Below, piece by piece: positions 1 through 10,608 of a DNA stretch of 64,000 nucleotides. The notes below the pieces were generated by a model. That model searched no databases. It worked only from the letters and a program-made list of their open reading frames with translations, and was not told the DNA's origin. Every line of letters starts with the position of its first letter. The stretch's first letter is position 1. The DNA comes from Toxonevra muliebris (taxonomy: Eukaryota > Arthropoda > Insecta > Diptera > Pallopteridae): contig OY829329.1 of NCBI GenBank assembly GCA_963691655.1, positions 52,739,279 to 52,803,278 of the forward strand, read 5' to 3'. Position numbers and translations under genes: made by a program.

Positions 1-222
1 CATTTACTCCATTTTCATCTAAACTTTTTTCCACCAAATTTTGGTGAAGTGAGTGATGAACAGGATGAACGCTATCACCAAGACCTAAAATCAATGGAAT
101 TTCGGTATCATGGTTTATGAAATGAGGAAATGCAGCCAATTATTGTTGAATGATCATTAGAGACGCCAATCCCAAAAACCAACAACAGACAAAATGTAAA
201 AACTACTCAATTTTCTGTTTAA
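1..222 (+). pseudogene. Decayed C-terminal fragment of a transposon-associated ORF
   Basis: Frame 1 is open from the left edge and reads a segment with the motifs NFGEVSDEQDERYHQDLK and MEFRYHG, then a stop, then two more in-frame stretches separated by stops up to about position 222. From memory, a module of the form 'xGEVSDEqgERfHQDxxxMExRYqG' near a protein C-terminus is common in uncharacterised, repeat-associated insect ORFs. I therefore call this a dead fragment of such an element, truncated by the window edge. Function unknown. The noncoding sequence after it (about 540-720) probably belongs to the same element's 3' region, but I cannot prove that. Confidence 0.5.
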
Positions 223-1240
223 TTAAAAGCAATGTTATACACGAAAATTAATGAAATCCTTGTTTTTTGTTTCTAACTCCCAAACTAGAGTTTAGAAACC
301 CATCGCTAAGCCATTGCGCAAGAGTTCACGCTATCGATTCATATAAAATTCAGCAATAAGATATATTCCGTTTTCAGCACGTAATAAAGACCAAAGAATA
401 GGTAATTGAAAAAAAGAAAAGCGTTTTTTTGGTCAGAATTTCAACTTCGAATCTCTATAACTTTTGACTGAAATAAAATAGAGAATCAAATAAACTCTTA
501 AATTAAAGATAATTTAATTTTGGAAAGATATAGATGCTTAACTTTTTATTTCGGAAAAATGGTAATTTTGATAAAAATGTCGACCCATGTCTGGAAAATC
601 AAAAAATTGCCTATATCTCAAAAACCTGAGTTGCTACGACAAAACTGATGGCAGAATCGGAGCGGACTAAAAGACATTAAGTACCATCAAATTTGGAGAT
701 GGGTAAAAACAGTGTTGTATAGTGTTATTATCAGAATGTAAATATTTAGTATTTTTCTATGAATCATCTCTCAACCAAAATTCTTTTGCTTTTGTTCAAT
801 TTAAGTGTGACTGATTTCTTGTGTTTTTTTTTTTTGGTTTTTTGATGCTAGTTAATTGTAAACAATTTGTGTTCTAGGAAATTTAAGCCTAGAAACTCAG
901 ACCAAAACTAAGCAACCGCACATGTCGCATATAATGTTCTGATAAATGGGTTTCCTCTCTTTTATCTTCTTCATTTCTATTTTTTCTTTTATATTTATTT
1001 TTTTTTTAAAGGTTATAGTTAAATTTGCTTAACCTTGGTCTTTTAATTGCTTGTGCCTACTTAGGTGGCACATAAGATATAAGTAAAATGAAACAACTTG
1101 TTGTGCTGGGCGTGTCAAATTGAAGAAAACATATTCGTATTGGTAATGAATGATTTTCTATTTGTTTAAAAATACATGTCAATACAAGTTTTGGCAAGGA
1201 TTTTGAGACAGGCTCTTTGGTGTTCGGCTTTTATTCTTTC
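223..1240. other. AT-rich sequence without recognisable gene
   Basis: No convincing coding frame. It contains homopolymer T runs around 820-840 and 990-1010. The part next to the decayed ORF may be the 3' region of the same transposon. Confidence 0.4.
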
Positions 1241-1245
1241 ATTCA

Positions 1246-1560
1246 ACTTTATACACCTGTGGAAAATCTATAATTTTATTGAGACAAGTTTCTGTGCAGT
1301 TTTCTTTTTTTTTATATTTACCTTAAAAAATTTAGACATTGAAGAGTGTCTTTTTTGAACCTTATGTTTACTACACTTGTAGAAAATTGTTGTCTTTATG
1401 TTGATTTATACTTTATACACTCGTATAAATTATAATTTGAGCTACTCTTTTATATCCTTTTTTTAAATTTTATATTTCATATACTAGCAAAAATATTAGT
1501 CTTTATTGATAAAGCATTACTGGCTTTTTGCTTTATACACCCCTAGAAAATATTAATTTC
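1246..1560. repeat. Diverged short tandem repeat, unit about 40 bp
   Basis: The phrase CTTTATACACYYGTAGAAAA or a close variant recurs near 1246, 1368, 1411, 1486 and 1531. The spacings (122, 43, 75, 45) are roughly multiples of 40 bp. The copies are strongly diverged, so this looks like an old minisatellite. The short open frame across it is not coding. Confidence 0.5.
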
Positions 1561-1732
1561 TATTACGCTTACTTTATACAATAGCTGTGTTTTTTGAGTC
1601 GCGCATATAGGATAATTATTGCAGTGGCAAAAGAAACGCGCATCCCTGTTAGTTATATATAAATATACTTTTTTATTTAAAACTAAATTTGGAGAAGGAA
1701 TATCGAAGAGAGAAAGAAGAAGGGGTTGGGTG

Positions 1733-3025
1733 TATACTATACCTGTAAAAAGACCTTTGGGAAAAGATGTGGATTGCCACCGTACGTTAGTCATGGAATG
1801 TACTGCACAATCATTTGACCCATCATCACCTATGGGTCCCTCGTCTGGTGGAAGGCGTTACAGAAGTACAGAGACTTGTCACCCTGGGGGTCTTTGGAGC
1901 TGTAAAAAGTGCACTTCAGGAATGTCTGAATATGATATTTCATCTCTTACCGCTTGTTCAAGGCTGTGCCGCAATAGGAGCTTTTAGACTAAGAGAATCT
2001 AATGCGTGGAGATCAGCAAACTATGGGCAGTTTACAGTTTACAGTTTGAGTCAGATAAAGCGAAGGAGTCAAAATGGAATCAAAGCTAACTAAGATGTGG
2101 CCACGGATTATATGACTTCAATTTTAGATCTTATAACAAGAATTCCAACTCTATACCCAACCAGGGAAGACTGGGAATCGGATTCGGTAAGAGGTAGTGC
2201 TGGTATTACCATCTTTACCGATGGCTCAAAGATAGAGAATGGAACTGGAGCCGGTCTCTACTCCGAAGACCTGCAGCTTAGGCTGTCGTATCGTCTTCCT
2301 GACAGCTGCAGCGTTTTTCATTCAGAGATTTTGCTATTGAGAAAGCAGCTCAACTTCTACAAGACAGTACGATTCAGATTTCGAATATCACTATCTTTAC
2401 TGACAGTCAGGCTGCAATGAAGGCAATAGAATCCAAAATAGGTAAATCAGAGATTGTAAAGAAATGTCGTGCTTCACTGATGGCCTTTGAGCACCACAAG
2501 GTCACTCTCTGCTGGGTTCCTGGACATAGCAATATCGAAGGGAACCAAATAGCGGATGAAATGGCCAGATGGGCCATGGACATTAACGAAGCAGATACCT
2601 CTATACAATCTCCTATGTGTGAACTATTTCGGAGAATAGACGAGTACATCATCGCGGTGTCAAATGACGTTTGGACTAACATAGATTACTGTAGAGTTTC
2701 ATGGGCCTTATGGCCAAGGTTAGATAGGAAGAACACAAATATTCTCAGGAGTCATAACTGGACATTGTGTTATTGCACCAATGCTCCAACGGTGACATAT
2801 TCCGACCAGCGGACAACGCAGACTCTTTTTCACTATGAGGTGAAGAAGAGACAGAATCAGTTCTTCACTTTCTATGTCAATGTCCTTGGCTGCAGAATGG
2901 TTCAATAAAGGCATAACCTGGAGTGCTGACGGAAACCGTGGTTAGAGACGTGCCTCCTCCTGGCAATTAAATGAGGGTAATCACAATGGGCAATTAAGCC
3001 TCTAAGTGGAAGTGCGGATATATAT
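1733..3025 (+). mobile_element. 5'-truncated I-type LINE: RT thumb, RNase H, C-terminal tail
   Basis: This is the 3' part of ORF2 of a non-LTR retrotransposon, broken by frameshifts. It starts in the RT thumb (pattern CKKTFGK...GLPPYVSH, then PIITYGSLVWWKAL at about 1733-1860), followed by a segment reading RLVTLGVFGAVKSAL. RNase H follows at about 2190-2590: FTDGSKIENGTGAG (first Asp), a Glu in HSEI, FTDSQAAMKAIES (Asp) and NQIADEMA (last Asp). All four catalytic positions are present, but the frame shifts near 2333. The tail (2750-2945) is internally deleted compared with the sister copy at 52.5 kb; both end in a TADGNRG/SADGNRG-type C-terminus. The 3' end is a TA-rich run near 3015 rather than poly(A). 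Having RNase H places it in the I group of LINEs rather than classical Jockey. Confidence 0.85.
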
Positions 3026-3109
3026 ATATGGGACATTCTCAGTCTCTGTAAGACATCCAAAATTGATTAAGTTATTTTAGGGCATGTTTGGGCTCAAATG
3101 AAAGCTTAT

Positions 3110-3610
3110 TATCTCTAGTTTCGAATGCAGCAAGGCCTTTTTTGATTTTGCATGATGGCGGACCAATATGGCGGCTGCAAGTCTACCACCTCACCTTGAA
3201 AGAATAGTTTTATCAAGCGTACGTTTATCCCAGTCATCATAAAAAAACAGATGAAGCCTTTTTTCGTATATTTTTTTTCGCTGAATAGGAATCTAATATT
3301 AGTTTCCATGGGAAATGTCACGTGTTGTCTCTAACCTCAAAAAAGGTCCAAAAAGACTGTTTTTCGGGTCTTAAGCTTACCAATGTCATCATAAAACGAC
3401 GGGAAAAGCTTATTTTTGTGTAGTTTCAGCTGATGAACATGAATATAATAATGTTTTTGCCGGGAAATGTTACATGTCGTCCCTAACCTCAAAAAATTAA
3501 AAATCCCAAAAAACAGTTTTTCGTGTCTCAAGTGTCCCAAATCACAAGAAAACTTCCCAAAAAACTTATTCTTCATTATTAATTTTGTTTTCACTCTAAT
3601 AAAGCACCGC
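3110..3610. repeat. Two diverged tandem units of about 152 bp
   Basis: The phrase GGGAAATGTCACGTGTTGTC followed by CTAACCTCAAAAAA (about 3310) returns as GGGAAATGTTACATGTCGTC and CTAACCTCAAAAAA (about 3462), 152 bp later. Flanking text, including the 'gtcatcataaaa' start and 'cagtttttcg.gtct' end, also aligns. Similar wording ('taacctcaaaaaaatggtcaaaa') occurs inside the hAT-type elements at 9.6 and 12.9 kb, so this may be a remnant of a related element. Confidence 0.5.
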
Positions 3611-3753
3611 AAAGGAAACAGAGACCTACTAAGTTCACGTCGTTGTTTCTGGGTAACGCTAAAAGTATGTTACAGCCAAGTGAGTGATTCCATTGGCACG
3701 CAAAATATTATGACCAATTTTCTGAGGATGTGTCTTTTTGCCAAAAAAAAAAT

Positions 3754-4367
3754 GTGTACCCGGGTATGAGAAACCTACGAACATCCACTAAAAATTGGAA
3801 AATATGAAGTATGAAGAAAACCCCATAACTATTTATAAACATAATTTTATTTATAAGATAAAAAAAAATGGTGGTTTTTATTCATCATCTTCCTCTCAGA
3901 CATCGTCTTCTCCATCCAAATCGCTATCGCAATGTTTGCACACTTTAAATGAACAGACCGATTGCATGTGATTCATTTCATAGACGATTTTATCGTTTGG
4001 GGTTGACATGGCTAAAAATACAAAAAATTGGATCAAAACACTAGTTAAGTGGTGTCTCATACCCAGAAAATAATGCCATTTTGAGAATAAAAAAAAAAAA
4101 AAATGGTTTCCAACCATATATTGGCATAATCCAAAATTGGATCTCAAAATATACGAAAAACACTAAATGCTAATGCTTTACACTCACCTTTTTCAATACT
4201 ATGTTTGCAGCTGATACAAGCAATATATCTATTCACTCCGGTGTTACCACAAAAACTGGCTCATGTCAAATAAAAAGCTTGACAGTAGTCAGATCGGCAA
4301 TATTGATATTGCATGATGTACAAAATTGACTGGCTCATACCTGGTGCTGTCTCATACCCGGGTACAC
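3754..4367. mobile_element. Candidate DNA transposon with 18-bp terminal inverted repeats
   Basis: GTGTACCCGGGTATGAGA at 3754-3771 returns in perfect inverted form at 4350-4367, giving a 614-bp unit. The core GGTATGAG also occurs in inverted orientation at about 4335 (ctcatacctgg) and about 4055 (ctcatacccag), as expected for subterminal transposase-binding repeats. I see no clear target-site duplication, so the superfamily is open. A possible spliced Cys-rich ORF end lies inside on the minus strand. Confidence 0.6.
3896..4260 (-). pseudogene. Possible two-exon Cys-rich C-terminal coding segment
   Basis: Within the TIR element the minus strand has an open segment (4260 to 4188) containing CGNTG and CISCKH, ending at a good donor (G|GTGAGT). 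A T-rich acceptor (TTTTTAG) follows at 4012-4013. Splicing the two (intron 4012-4187) keeps the frame and gives a short tail with CSFKVCKHC and an acidic end before a stop at 3896-3898. Two CxxC-like clusters suggest zinc binding, as found at the C-terminus of some transposases. There is a stop just upstream (4261-4263), and no full transposase is visible, so this is an end fragment at best. The splice model is inference. Confidence 0.35.
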
Positions 4368-4379
4368 TCCCCTATTATT

Positions 4380-5560
4380 TACTTAGTATATATTGCCGAT
4401 TGCTGAAATGAAAAACTATAACTCGGATAAACTCGAATATCTGCTTGATCTAAACGTGTATGCGCTATAAAAGAAACACAACTAATACCCACGCATAAAC
4501 TTTTCATATTTGTTAGTGGAGTTAAATTCTTTTGCCTGATTTTTACTTTCTGCCTAATATACCCGTAGCAAATTTTTGTCTATATTACTCTCAAAATAAA
4601 TGCCACAAGGAAAAAAGTCATCAATCTCAAATTAGAGAATTTGTTTCTTATTTATTTATATTTAATTTATTTTATCACATCAACACAATACTATTAATTA
4701 AATTAATTAACTCTTATTTTTGCAACCAAATGAAAACAAAAAAAAAAAGGAAAGAAAAAGTTTTGTTTAAAAACTAAAACCGCTACACTCCTCTAAATAA
4801 TCATCATTAACTGTTTTTATGATTTGATTATAATTTTTTTGCCACTGAAGTTTTTTACCTTAAAATTTTTAATTTATAAACAAATAAAATTTATAAAAAT
4901 TTTCATAAAAATGTAGTTAGTAGGTAACGAAAAAAAAAAAAAAAATTGTCAATGAAAATTTGCATAAATTTGTTGAAAAAAAAATTATTATTATTAATTA
5001 GTCACGATTTTTGCAAAGCAAAAAAGTCCAACAGAAATTTTTATTGTACTGTGAAGCGTGTTGATTTTATTTTGTGTGTATTTATTTATTTATTTATTTA
5101 AATTTTTGTACGTTTATTTTTTTCTGTTGTGGCTTAAGTTTTATGTCAATTTTTATTTACTTTATTTTTTGGCAATATGCAAAAATATTTTAGTTTTTGT
5201 ATTGCTTGTAGCAGAAATAGCAACATAAAAAGTTTATTGCTCCCCAAACCAAAAAATAGCTTTAAAGAAGAATCAGCTTGCAAAAAAAAAAAAAAAAAAT
5301 TGTGGATTTGTTTTATTTTAATAAAAATGTAGTAAAACATGAAGAAGAAGGAAGGAAGGTTTTATCATTTTATAAAAATATAACAATAAAAATAAAATAA
5401 TTGACAGCGAAAAATAATTTTATATGAAATTCTTCGAGTTGTATACACATTTTCAATACATGCAAAAACATTTGCTTATAGTTTGGTATAAAGAATTTTA
5501 TAAATGATAAGATGAAATATTAAAATTTTTAATTCAAAAAGCTGAACTTCAAACTATCGT
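4380..5560. other. Very AT-rich DNA, no gene seen
   Basis: Long A and T runs (4928-4946, 5281-5300) and TTTA repeats (about 5085-5100). No splice-flanked or family-like coding segment is visible on either strand. Confidence 0.5.
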
Positions 5561-6010
5561 AATGTTACGAAGAGAGAGAAAATATTCTGTGCTATGTCTC
5601 AATTGACCAATCACAGTCATAGGCAGCAATTGAGTGGGCGTAAAATCCTCTCAATATGCACAGCAAAAATATCAAACCTAAACAGAATTATGCGTAAAGA
5701 GAAAATATCACACACTATGCTTTAATTTCAGCAAGATATTACAGGTTAACTTAAGATCACGCGCAGAGAGAGAAAAAAAGGCGAAGAATATCTCACACAA
5801 TACTTTTAATGAACTAATCACCGTTATTGGCTAGCATTGATTTAGTGTAAAATGCTACGGTAGAAATATCAAATCCTGTCATAATTATGAGCGGTAAAAA
5901 ATATCCAAAGCTATGTTTTCATTTGATTGAATCAATCAATATATACTGCAGAAATATTAAATCAACTGAGGTGCGCACGAGAAAAATGTAATGAGAGATA
6001 CTTTTTTCGA
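5560..6010. repeat. Diverged tandem array, unit about 130 bp
   Basis: Three to four imperfect units share the order: GAGAGAGAAAATAT, CTATGYTTYAATT, a CAATCAC.GT.AT block, TAAAAT, then AGAAATATCAAA. They start near 5568, 5697 (shortened), 5767 and 5892. It looks like an old satellite or amplified element remnant. No coding sequence. Confidence 0.5.
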
Positions 6011-6151
6011 AATAGGTTTTTATTTTCTTTTTGAAGTTTAAACTCATGTTTGAGTAGCAGTTATTCGGAATGAAAGCAGATTATCAACAAATCAGTTGCA
6101 AAACTTAAATTAAACCTGAAAATCTCTGCTGCAATGATCAGGTACATTATA

Positions 6152-7199
6152 AGGAGTGAGATCGAAAAAATCTTAACATATATAAAATTCAATAATTTTT
6201 AAACGGACCAGTTTGCCCATCTCCTTTATCTTAGATATTTTAGGACTCCTTTTTTGTGCTCTTTAAGTTTCTTTTTACAAGAGCCCAATGTCTCTCCACT
6301 GGTCTTAGCTCTGGACAATTTGGAGGATTGGCCTCTCTTGGTACAAAAACTATGTTACTACTTTGGTACCACTCCAGAGCTTTCTTGCCGTAGTGACATG
6401 GTGCCAAATCGGGCCAAAAATATGTGGACACTTTGTGCTCTCTTATGAAAGGAAGAAGTATTTTTTTCAAACATTCTTTGATGTATATTTCGGTATTTAT
6501 AGAGCCCACTGTAACAAATGACTTGCTTCTTTTGCCGCAACTGCATACAGCTTGCCATACCAGGAACTTTGTAGGAAATTTTGTCTACTTTTGGATTCTA
6601 AATTGTTCTTCGACATTTCCTCAAGTACATACGTTTCGACGTCCATTATACAACATGAATATTTTTGTATGAAATTCGATTTTAATTTCCGAGCCCTACG
6701 TTTTTTTTGCAGTATTCCTGTCTGGAACTTTTTGGACTTTGTATGTTTTCAAACTTGCATTGGCTTTAACTTTTCGCACCAAATAGTCAGAGCACTGGGC
6801 TAACCGGGCAGCTTTTCTACCAGATGTGTTTGGAGATCTTTTCAATATGCTTTCTATTTTCTTGGCTTTCCCAACATCATGTGGTCTCTGTTTTCTACCC
6901 GAACCAGGTTTCCTATCGATGGTCAAATTCTCCTGAAACTGTTTAATAACATTGGAAACAGTTTGACGGCAGACTTTCAATTCTTTGGCCAATTTTTTGT
7001 AGGACCAATTTGGATTTTTTTGAAAATTTTTAATAATTTTAAGACGTACTTCGTTTTCTTCACTCATTTTGATCAAACTCACAATAAATCAACATGTTTT
7101 ATTTTTCAAAGATAACTAGATCAAAGAAATTTATAAATTTTACACCTAAAAAAAATTATTAGGTAAAACGTGCGTTACGATTTTTTCAATCTCACTCCT
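6152..7199 (-). mobile_element. Tc1/mariner-superfamily element with DD37E spacing, copy 1
   Basis: The element is bounded by inverted AGGAGTGAGATYGAAAAAAT ends at 6152 and 7199. A TA lies left of it (6150-6151); the right flank has CA, probably a decayed TA. The transposase pseudogene runs on the minus strand inside. Copy 2 lies at 14011-14961. Confidence 0.85.
6240..7082 (-). pseudogene. Broken transposase, Tc1/mariner superfamily (DD37E)
   Basis: The N-terminal half (7082 to about 6696) reads MSLIKMSEENEVRLKIIKNF and contains two helix-turn-helix modules: KKLAKELKVCRQTVSNVIK and, after a GSGRK linker, TSGRKAARLAQCSDYLVRKV. This is the bipartite paired-like DNA-binding domain of the superfamily. 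Stops and frameshifts follow. The C-terminal half (6509 to 6240) keeps WPDLAPCHYG with the second catalytic Asp and NCPELRPVERHW with the last Glu. I count 37 residues between them, matching the DD37E class described from mosquitoes rather than DD34E Tc1 or DD34D mariner. The first catalytic Asp region is corrupted here but survives in copy 2 (MDDETYV). Confidence 0.85.
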
Positions 7200-7208
7200 C
7201 ATGTAGAT

Positions 7209-7804
7209 AGACAGCTTCGAATTTTGCGAGTAGCGCGATTTTTTCGCGGCTTTTGTGTGAAACATCAGCTTATCTTATGAAAACAAACGACGCAAAGTAA
7301 GGGGTTTGAAGAAGCAATATTTAGAGGTTGCGAATTGGGTTTTTATGTTTCCCATATAAATAACACAGAGATTTTGTTCAATAAAAGTATAATTTTTTCC
7401 CCCTACCTAAATATCTCGTGAGTTCCATATTTTTTCCTTCATTATGAAGAGTAAGGTTGAAATATGAGATTTATCGAGCCTTAAAATACTTGAATAACAA
7501 GAAACTGTAGTAAAGGTAGCAATAGAGATGAAATTTACTTCCTTGTCTCTGAGTACTGAGCCTAATACGTCTTTTTATGAGCTTTTGGGATTCCTTTTCA
7601 ATGATCCTCGATAATTTGTAATGAAAATTCTTGGCTAAATATGTAGTCATATAAATATTATCCTTTTTTTGAACAAAACTTACGTATTATTTAATGGAAA
7701 GCATAAAAACCCTTTGCGCGACCTCTAAATATTGCTTCCCAAACCCCTGATGTTTCACCCAAAGCCGCAAAAAATCACGCTACTCGCTAAATTCGAAGCA
7801 GTCT
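7209..7804. mobile_element. MITE with long terminal inverted repeats (about 120 bp)
   Basis: AGACAGCTTCGAATTTTGCG at the left end matches, inverted, AGACTGCTTCGAATTTAGCG at the right end. The similarity continues inward through GTGAAACATCAG, GGGGTTTG and GAAGCAATATTTAGAGGT. Flanks atgtagat (7201-7208) and atgtacat (about 7806) resemble an imperfect 8-bp duplication, with a one-base uncertainty in placement. It has no coding capacity. It begins directly beside the right end of the DD37E element. Confidence 0.7.
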
Positions 7805-7929
7805 AATGTACATATGCCCCCTACATAGGGTAGAGAGACCTTTTGTAGTCGCCAAATTTGGATTAGAAGCTACAATTGATTTCAATGGGCCCTTAAGCCG
7901 GATATGCCTGCTTAGCTTTCTCTCTAGTC

Positions 7930-8470
7930 CCACCTTTTCACATGTGTTCCTGTAATCTGTGTTATATTTGTACACTTTGTACTAAATTAGAAAGCGCCGC
8001 ACAGTGTAGCGTCTCCATACAACCGGTGAACAAAAATAGAAGGAGTAGTGGTAGGCCAATGAAATTTTGCACAGATATTTTTAAGGTAAATATTAAAAGA
8101 TATTGTGAATTTCAACTAAATCGGTTAACGGACACACCCACTTCCCATATAAGCTGAATCAAAAAATTACAATATCTCAAAAACGTTTGAAGTAATAAAC
8201 TTAAATTTTAGTGCAGTGGCTACTGATACCGTAAGCATTTCTTAAAACAAAAATGGTTAAGATTGGAAATATGGGCGTGGCACGTCCCATACAAAATAAG
8301 CGTCTAAATCAGTTTTTTGGCTCAAAATTGTCGTAGAACCCAATCTCATGCCTTGAAAATTGCAGTACAATAACAATTTATAAAAATTATTTATATCGAA
8401 AAATTAGGCGTGGCATCTCCAATATAGTCAAAGTATTTTACAGTATATATTAAAGCTGCAATGATTTTTT
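7930..8470. repeat. Dispersed repeat fragment with 'GGGCGTGGCA..TCCCATAC' module
   Basis: Phrases such as 'gggcgtggcacgtcccatac' (about 8273) and 'aggcgtggcatctcc' (about 8407), with 'tatctcaaaaac' nearby, recur in the Helitron-type elements at 26.4 kb and 38.4 kb. This is probably a diverged fragment of that family or a relative. No boundaries can be fixed. Confidence 0.35.
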
Positions 8471-8619
8471 TTTAATGATTTTTGTGTAATTCATTCAATT
8501 GATGTAATATACATAAATAATTAGGTATTATCAAACTATTTTATTTCACTCAGTAGTTAATACAATTTTTTAAATATATAAACTTATAATTTCAACTAAA
8601 ATGAAATAAATTGCTTAAA

Positions 8620-8910
8620 ATTTATTCGCTTTCATTTCCTCCTTCATAGTCTGACGACGAATCAGATGAAAAAACAATATCTAAATCTATATCTTGTCCA
8701 CTATTTTCTGATTCTAAGAAAATGAACTGACTAACATATTTTTCGTTCATTTGTTTTTTTACTGCAAGTTATTCCTTTAGCAGAAATAAGTGGCTCAGAA
8801 GATAATAATAACCGCGCTAACAAATCCCTATTACACGCTTCTCTAGAAGTTTTTCTTGTATTTTCTTGTGTCTTGCTTCTAAAGCATCCTCCGAAAGAAA
8901 CCTTACCATC
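8620..8910 (-). pseudogene. Frameshifted fragment of a transposon-associated ORF
   Basis: On the minus strand, the frame reads LSEDALEARHK, then after a frameshift TRKTSREACNRDLLARLLLS and SEPLISAKG. After a gap it ends in an acidic, Ser/Asp-rich tail (SGQDIDLDIVFSSDSS) before a stop near 8622. From memory, the order 'LSEEAxEARNK...RK.SR..CN.DL..RLL.SSDP.ISS' recurs in repeat-associated ORFs of many arthropods. Its enzymatic role is unknown to me. A C run at 8911-8920 interrupts it upstream. Confidence 0.5.
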
Positions 8911-9014
8911 CCCCCCCCCACCTCGCACGCTCCCCCGGTAAAATTCGTAAAAATTTCTTCTATTCTGCATGAATTCACTCGTTTTATTTATTAGTTTCAT
9001 ACAAAACATTTGAA

Positions 9015-9582
9015 ACTGCTACTACTTTTACGGGGGTAGGATAGAATTTTTGTCTGAGTATTTAAAAAAAAAAATTGGTACTCCCTAATTTGTTCACATT
9101 TTTCAAAAAACTGCTTTTTTTATTCGAGGCTCCGCTAGAAAATTGATTGCTACTTCTGAATATGCAAGCATATGCAGCTGAAATTATTGTAGAGATATCT
9201 CTTGAAAGAAATAAGTAAAAATTAGAGAGGGCGTTTTTGGACGATTTTTTAGAAGCTTTTAAACTTTGGGTGTTTTTTTTTTTTGTGTTTTAAGATGGTG
9301 ATTTTACAAGTAATGGTACTTCAAAACGAAAAATGAAAACACATTAAAACTGGGTATGTCCTTAAAGAATAGTACAAAAAATAACATTGGAAAAAACTTC
9401 ATTATAGTTAAAGCAAAAATAAAAAAGTTACAGGAGTTGGAAGTGAACCTACCAAAGGAGTATTTGCTGCAAAAAAATGTAATTGTTGCAAATGCTTGAC
9501 TTTCAATACGTTTTTTTATGGCAAAATAAAAGTAATTTCTAAAATTCTTTTTAAGCTCATCTAAATGAAGTATTTACAAATG
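9015..9582. other. Intergenic AT-rich DNA, nothing recognised
   Basis: No coding frame or repeat boundary seen. Poly(T) and poly(A) runs only. Confidence 0.4.
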
Positions 9583-9590
9583 AACTACAT

Positions 9591-10600
9591 CAGGGCCGTA
9601 GCCAGAAATTTTTTTAGGGGGGAAGGGGGTTTTCATTCGAAGCAAATATTCATAAATAATTTTTATCAAACTGATTTTTAAATACAATAAATTAAATTAA
9701 TGATACATTTGATGGGCCCTATAAAATTAAAATTTTAGGAAAAATTTTCCGATTTTTTTTAATCTTAACCTCAAAAAAATGGTCAAAAGTATCAAAAAAT
9801 TCCCAGAATAATCAAATTAAATTTTTCAAATAAATATTATTCAATGTGCATTCTAGTGCATTTTTTTTTATCGTGAGGGACATTATTTCATTAACTCATT
9901 GACTTCCCACTACTGATGATGTACCCAACCTCAAAAAAATTACCAAAAATAGTAGAGGTTCATTTTTTTCAAATGATCATCATAGGGAATTTGAGCTATT
10001 ATGAATGATAAGGAGCCCGGATGAGGTTGGCTTATATACCCTAAATTCGTGAAGTCACAGCATTGAAAGAGATCTTTCTAGTCGTGGTGCTCTGAGCAAT
10101 AATGCGTTAAAAAATTAATTTTAAGATGGGTTTTGTTAATAAGATGGAGTTTTTGCGAAAGAATTTTTCACGTTGAACACGAATCTGAGGTCAGAAACTT
10201 TCCATCACTTCACGTTTTAGGAAAAAAATGAGGTTCAAGCAAGTCTTATTTTACAAGGATCCGATAATTTTTTCTATTTTTATTAATTTTTAGACTTTTC
10301 AAACTGATTCAGGACGAAACCTTAAATCAAAAACAGTTACTGACCCAGAAAAACTATGAATGCAGGAGTGCTCAGTATCACCTTCTCTTTTTGAATCCGT
10401 AGTCAAACCTCATGTCGAAGAAAACAAATCGGATTTGATCGCAAAGTGTAACTAAGATTTCAAATTTATTTTTTAGAAAAAAAAAAAACAGATGAAAGTA
10501 AAAAATATCGTTAAATAGATTTTATTTTGACTTTTTTTCCATCCATTGGCAATTAATCTCAAAAATTAGAATAAAGTTTCCACATTTCGGGGCGGCCTTG
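9591..10600. mobile_element. hAT-type non-autonomous element, longer copy
   Basis: It starts CAGGGCCGTAGCCAG and ends CGGCCTTG, whose inverse is CAAGGCCG. Flanks AACTACAT (9583-9590) and AACTGCAT (10601-10608) form an 8-bp target duplication with one mismatch. An 8-bp duplication with CARGG ends is characteristic of the hAT superfamily. No transposase frame is present. Copy 2 at 12924 is an internally deleted version. Confidence 0.85.
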
Positions 10601-10608
10601 AACTGCAT

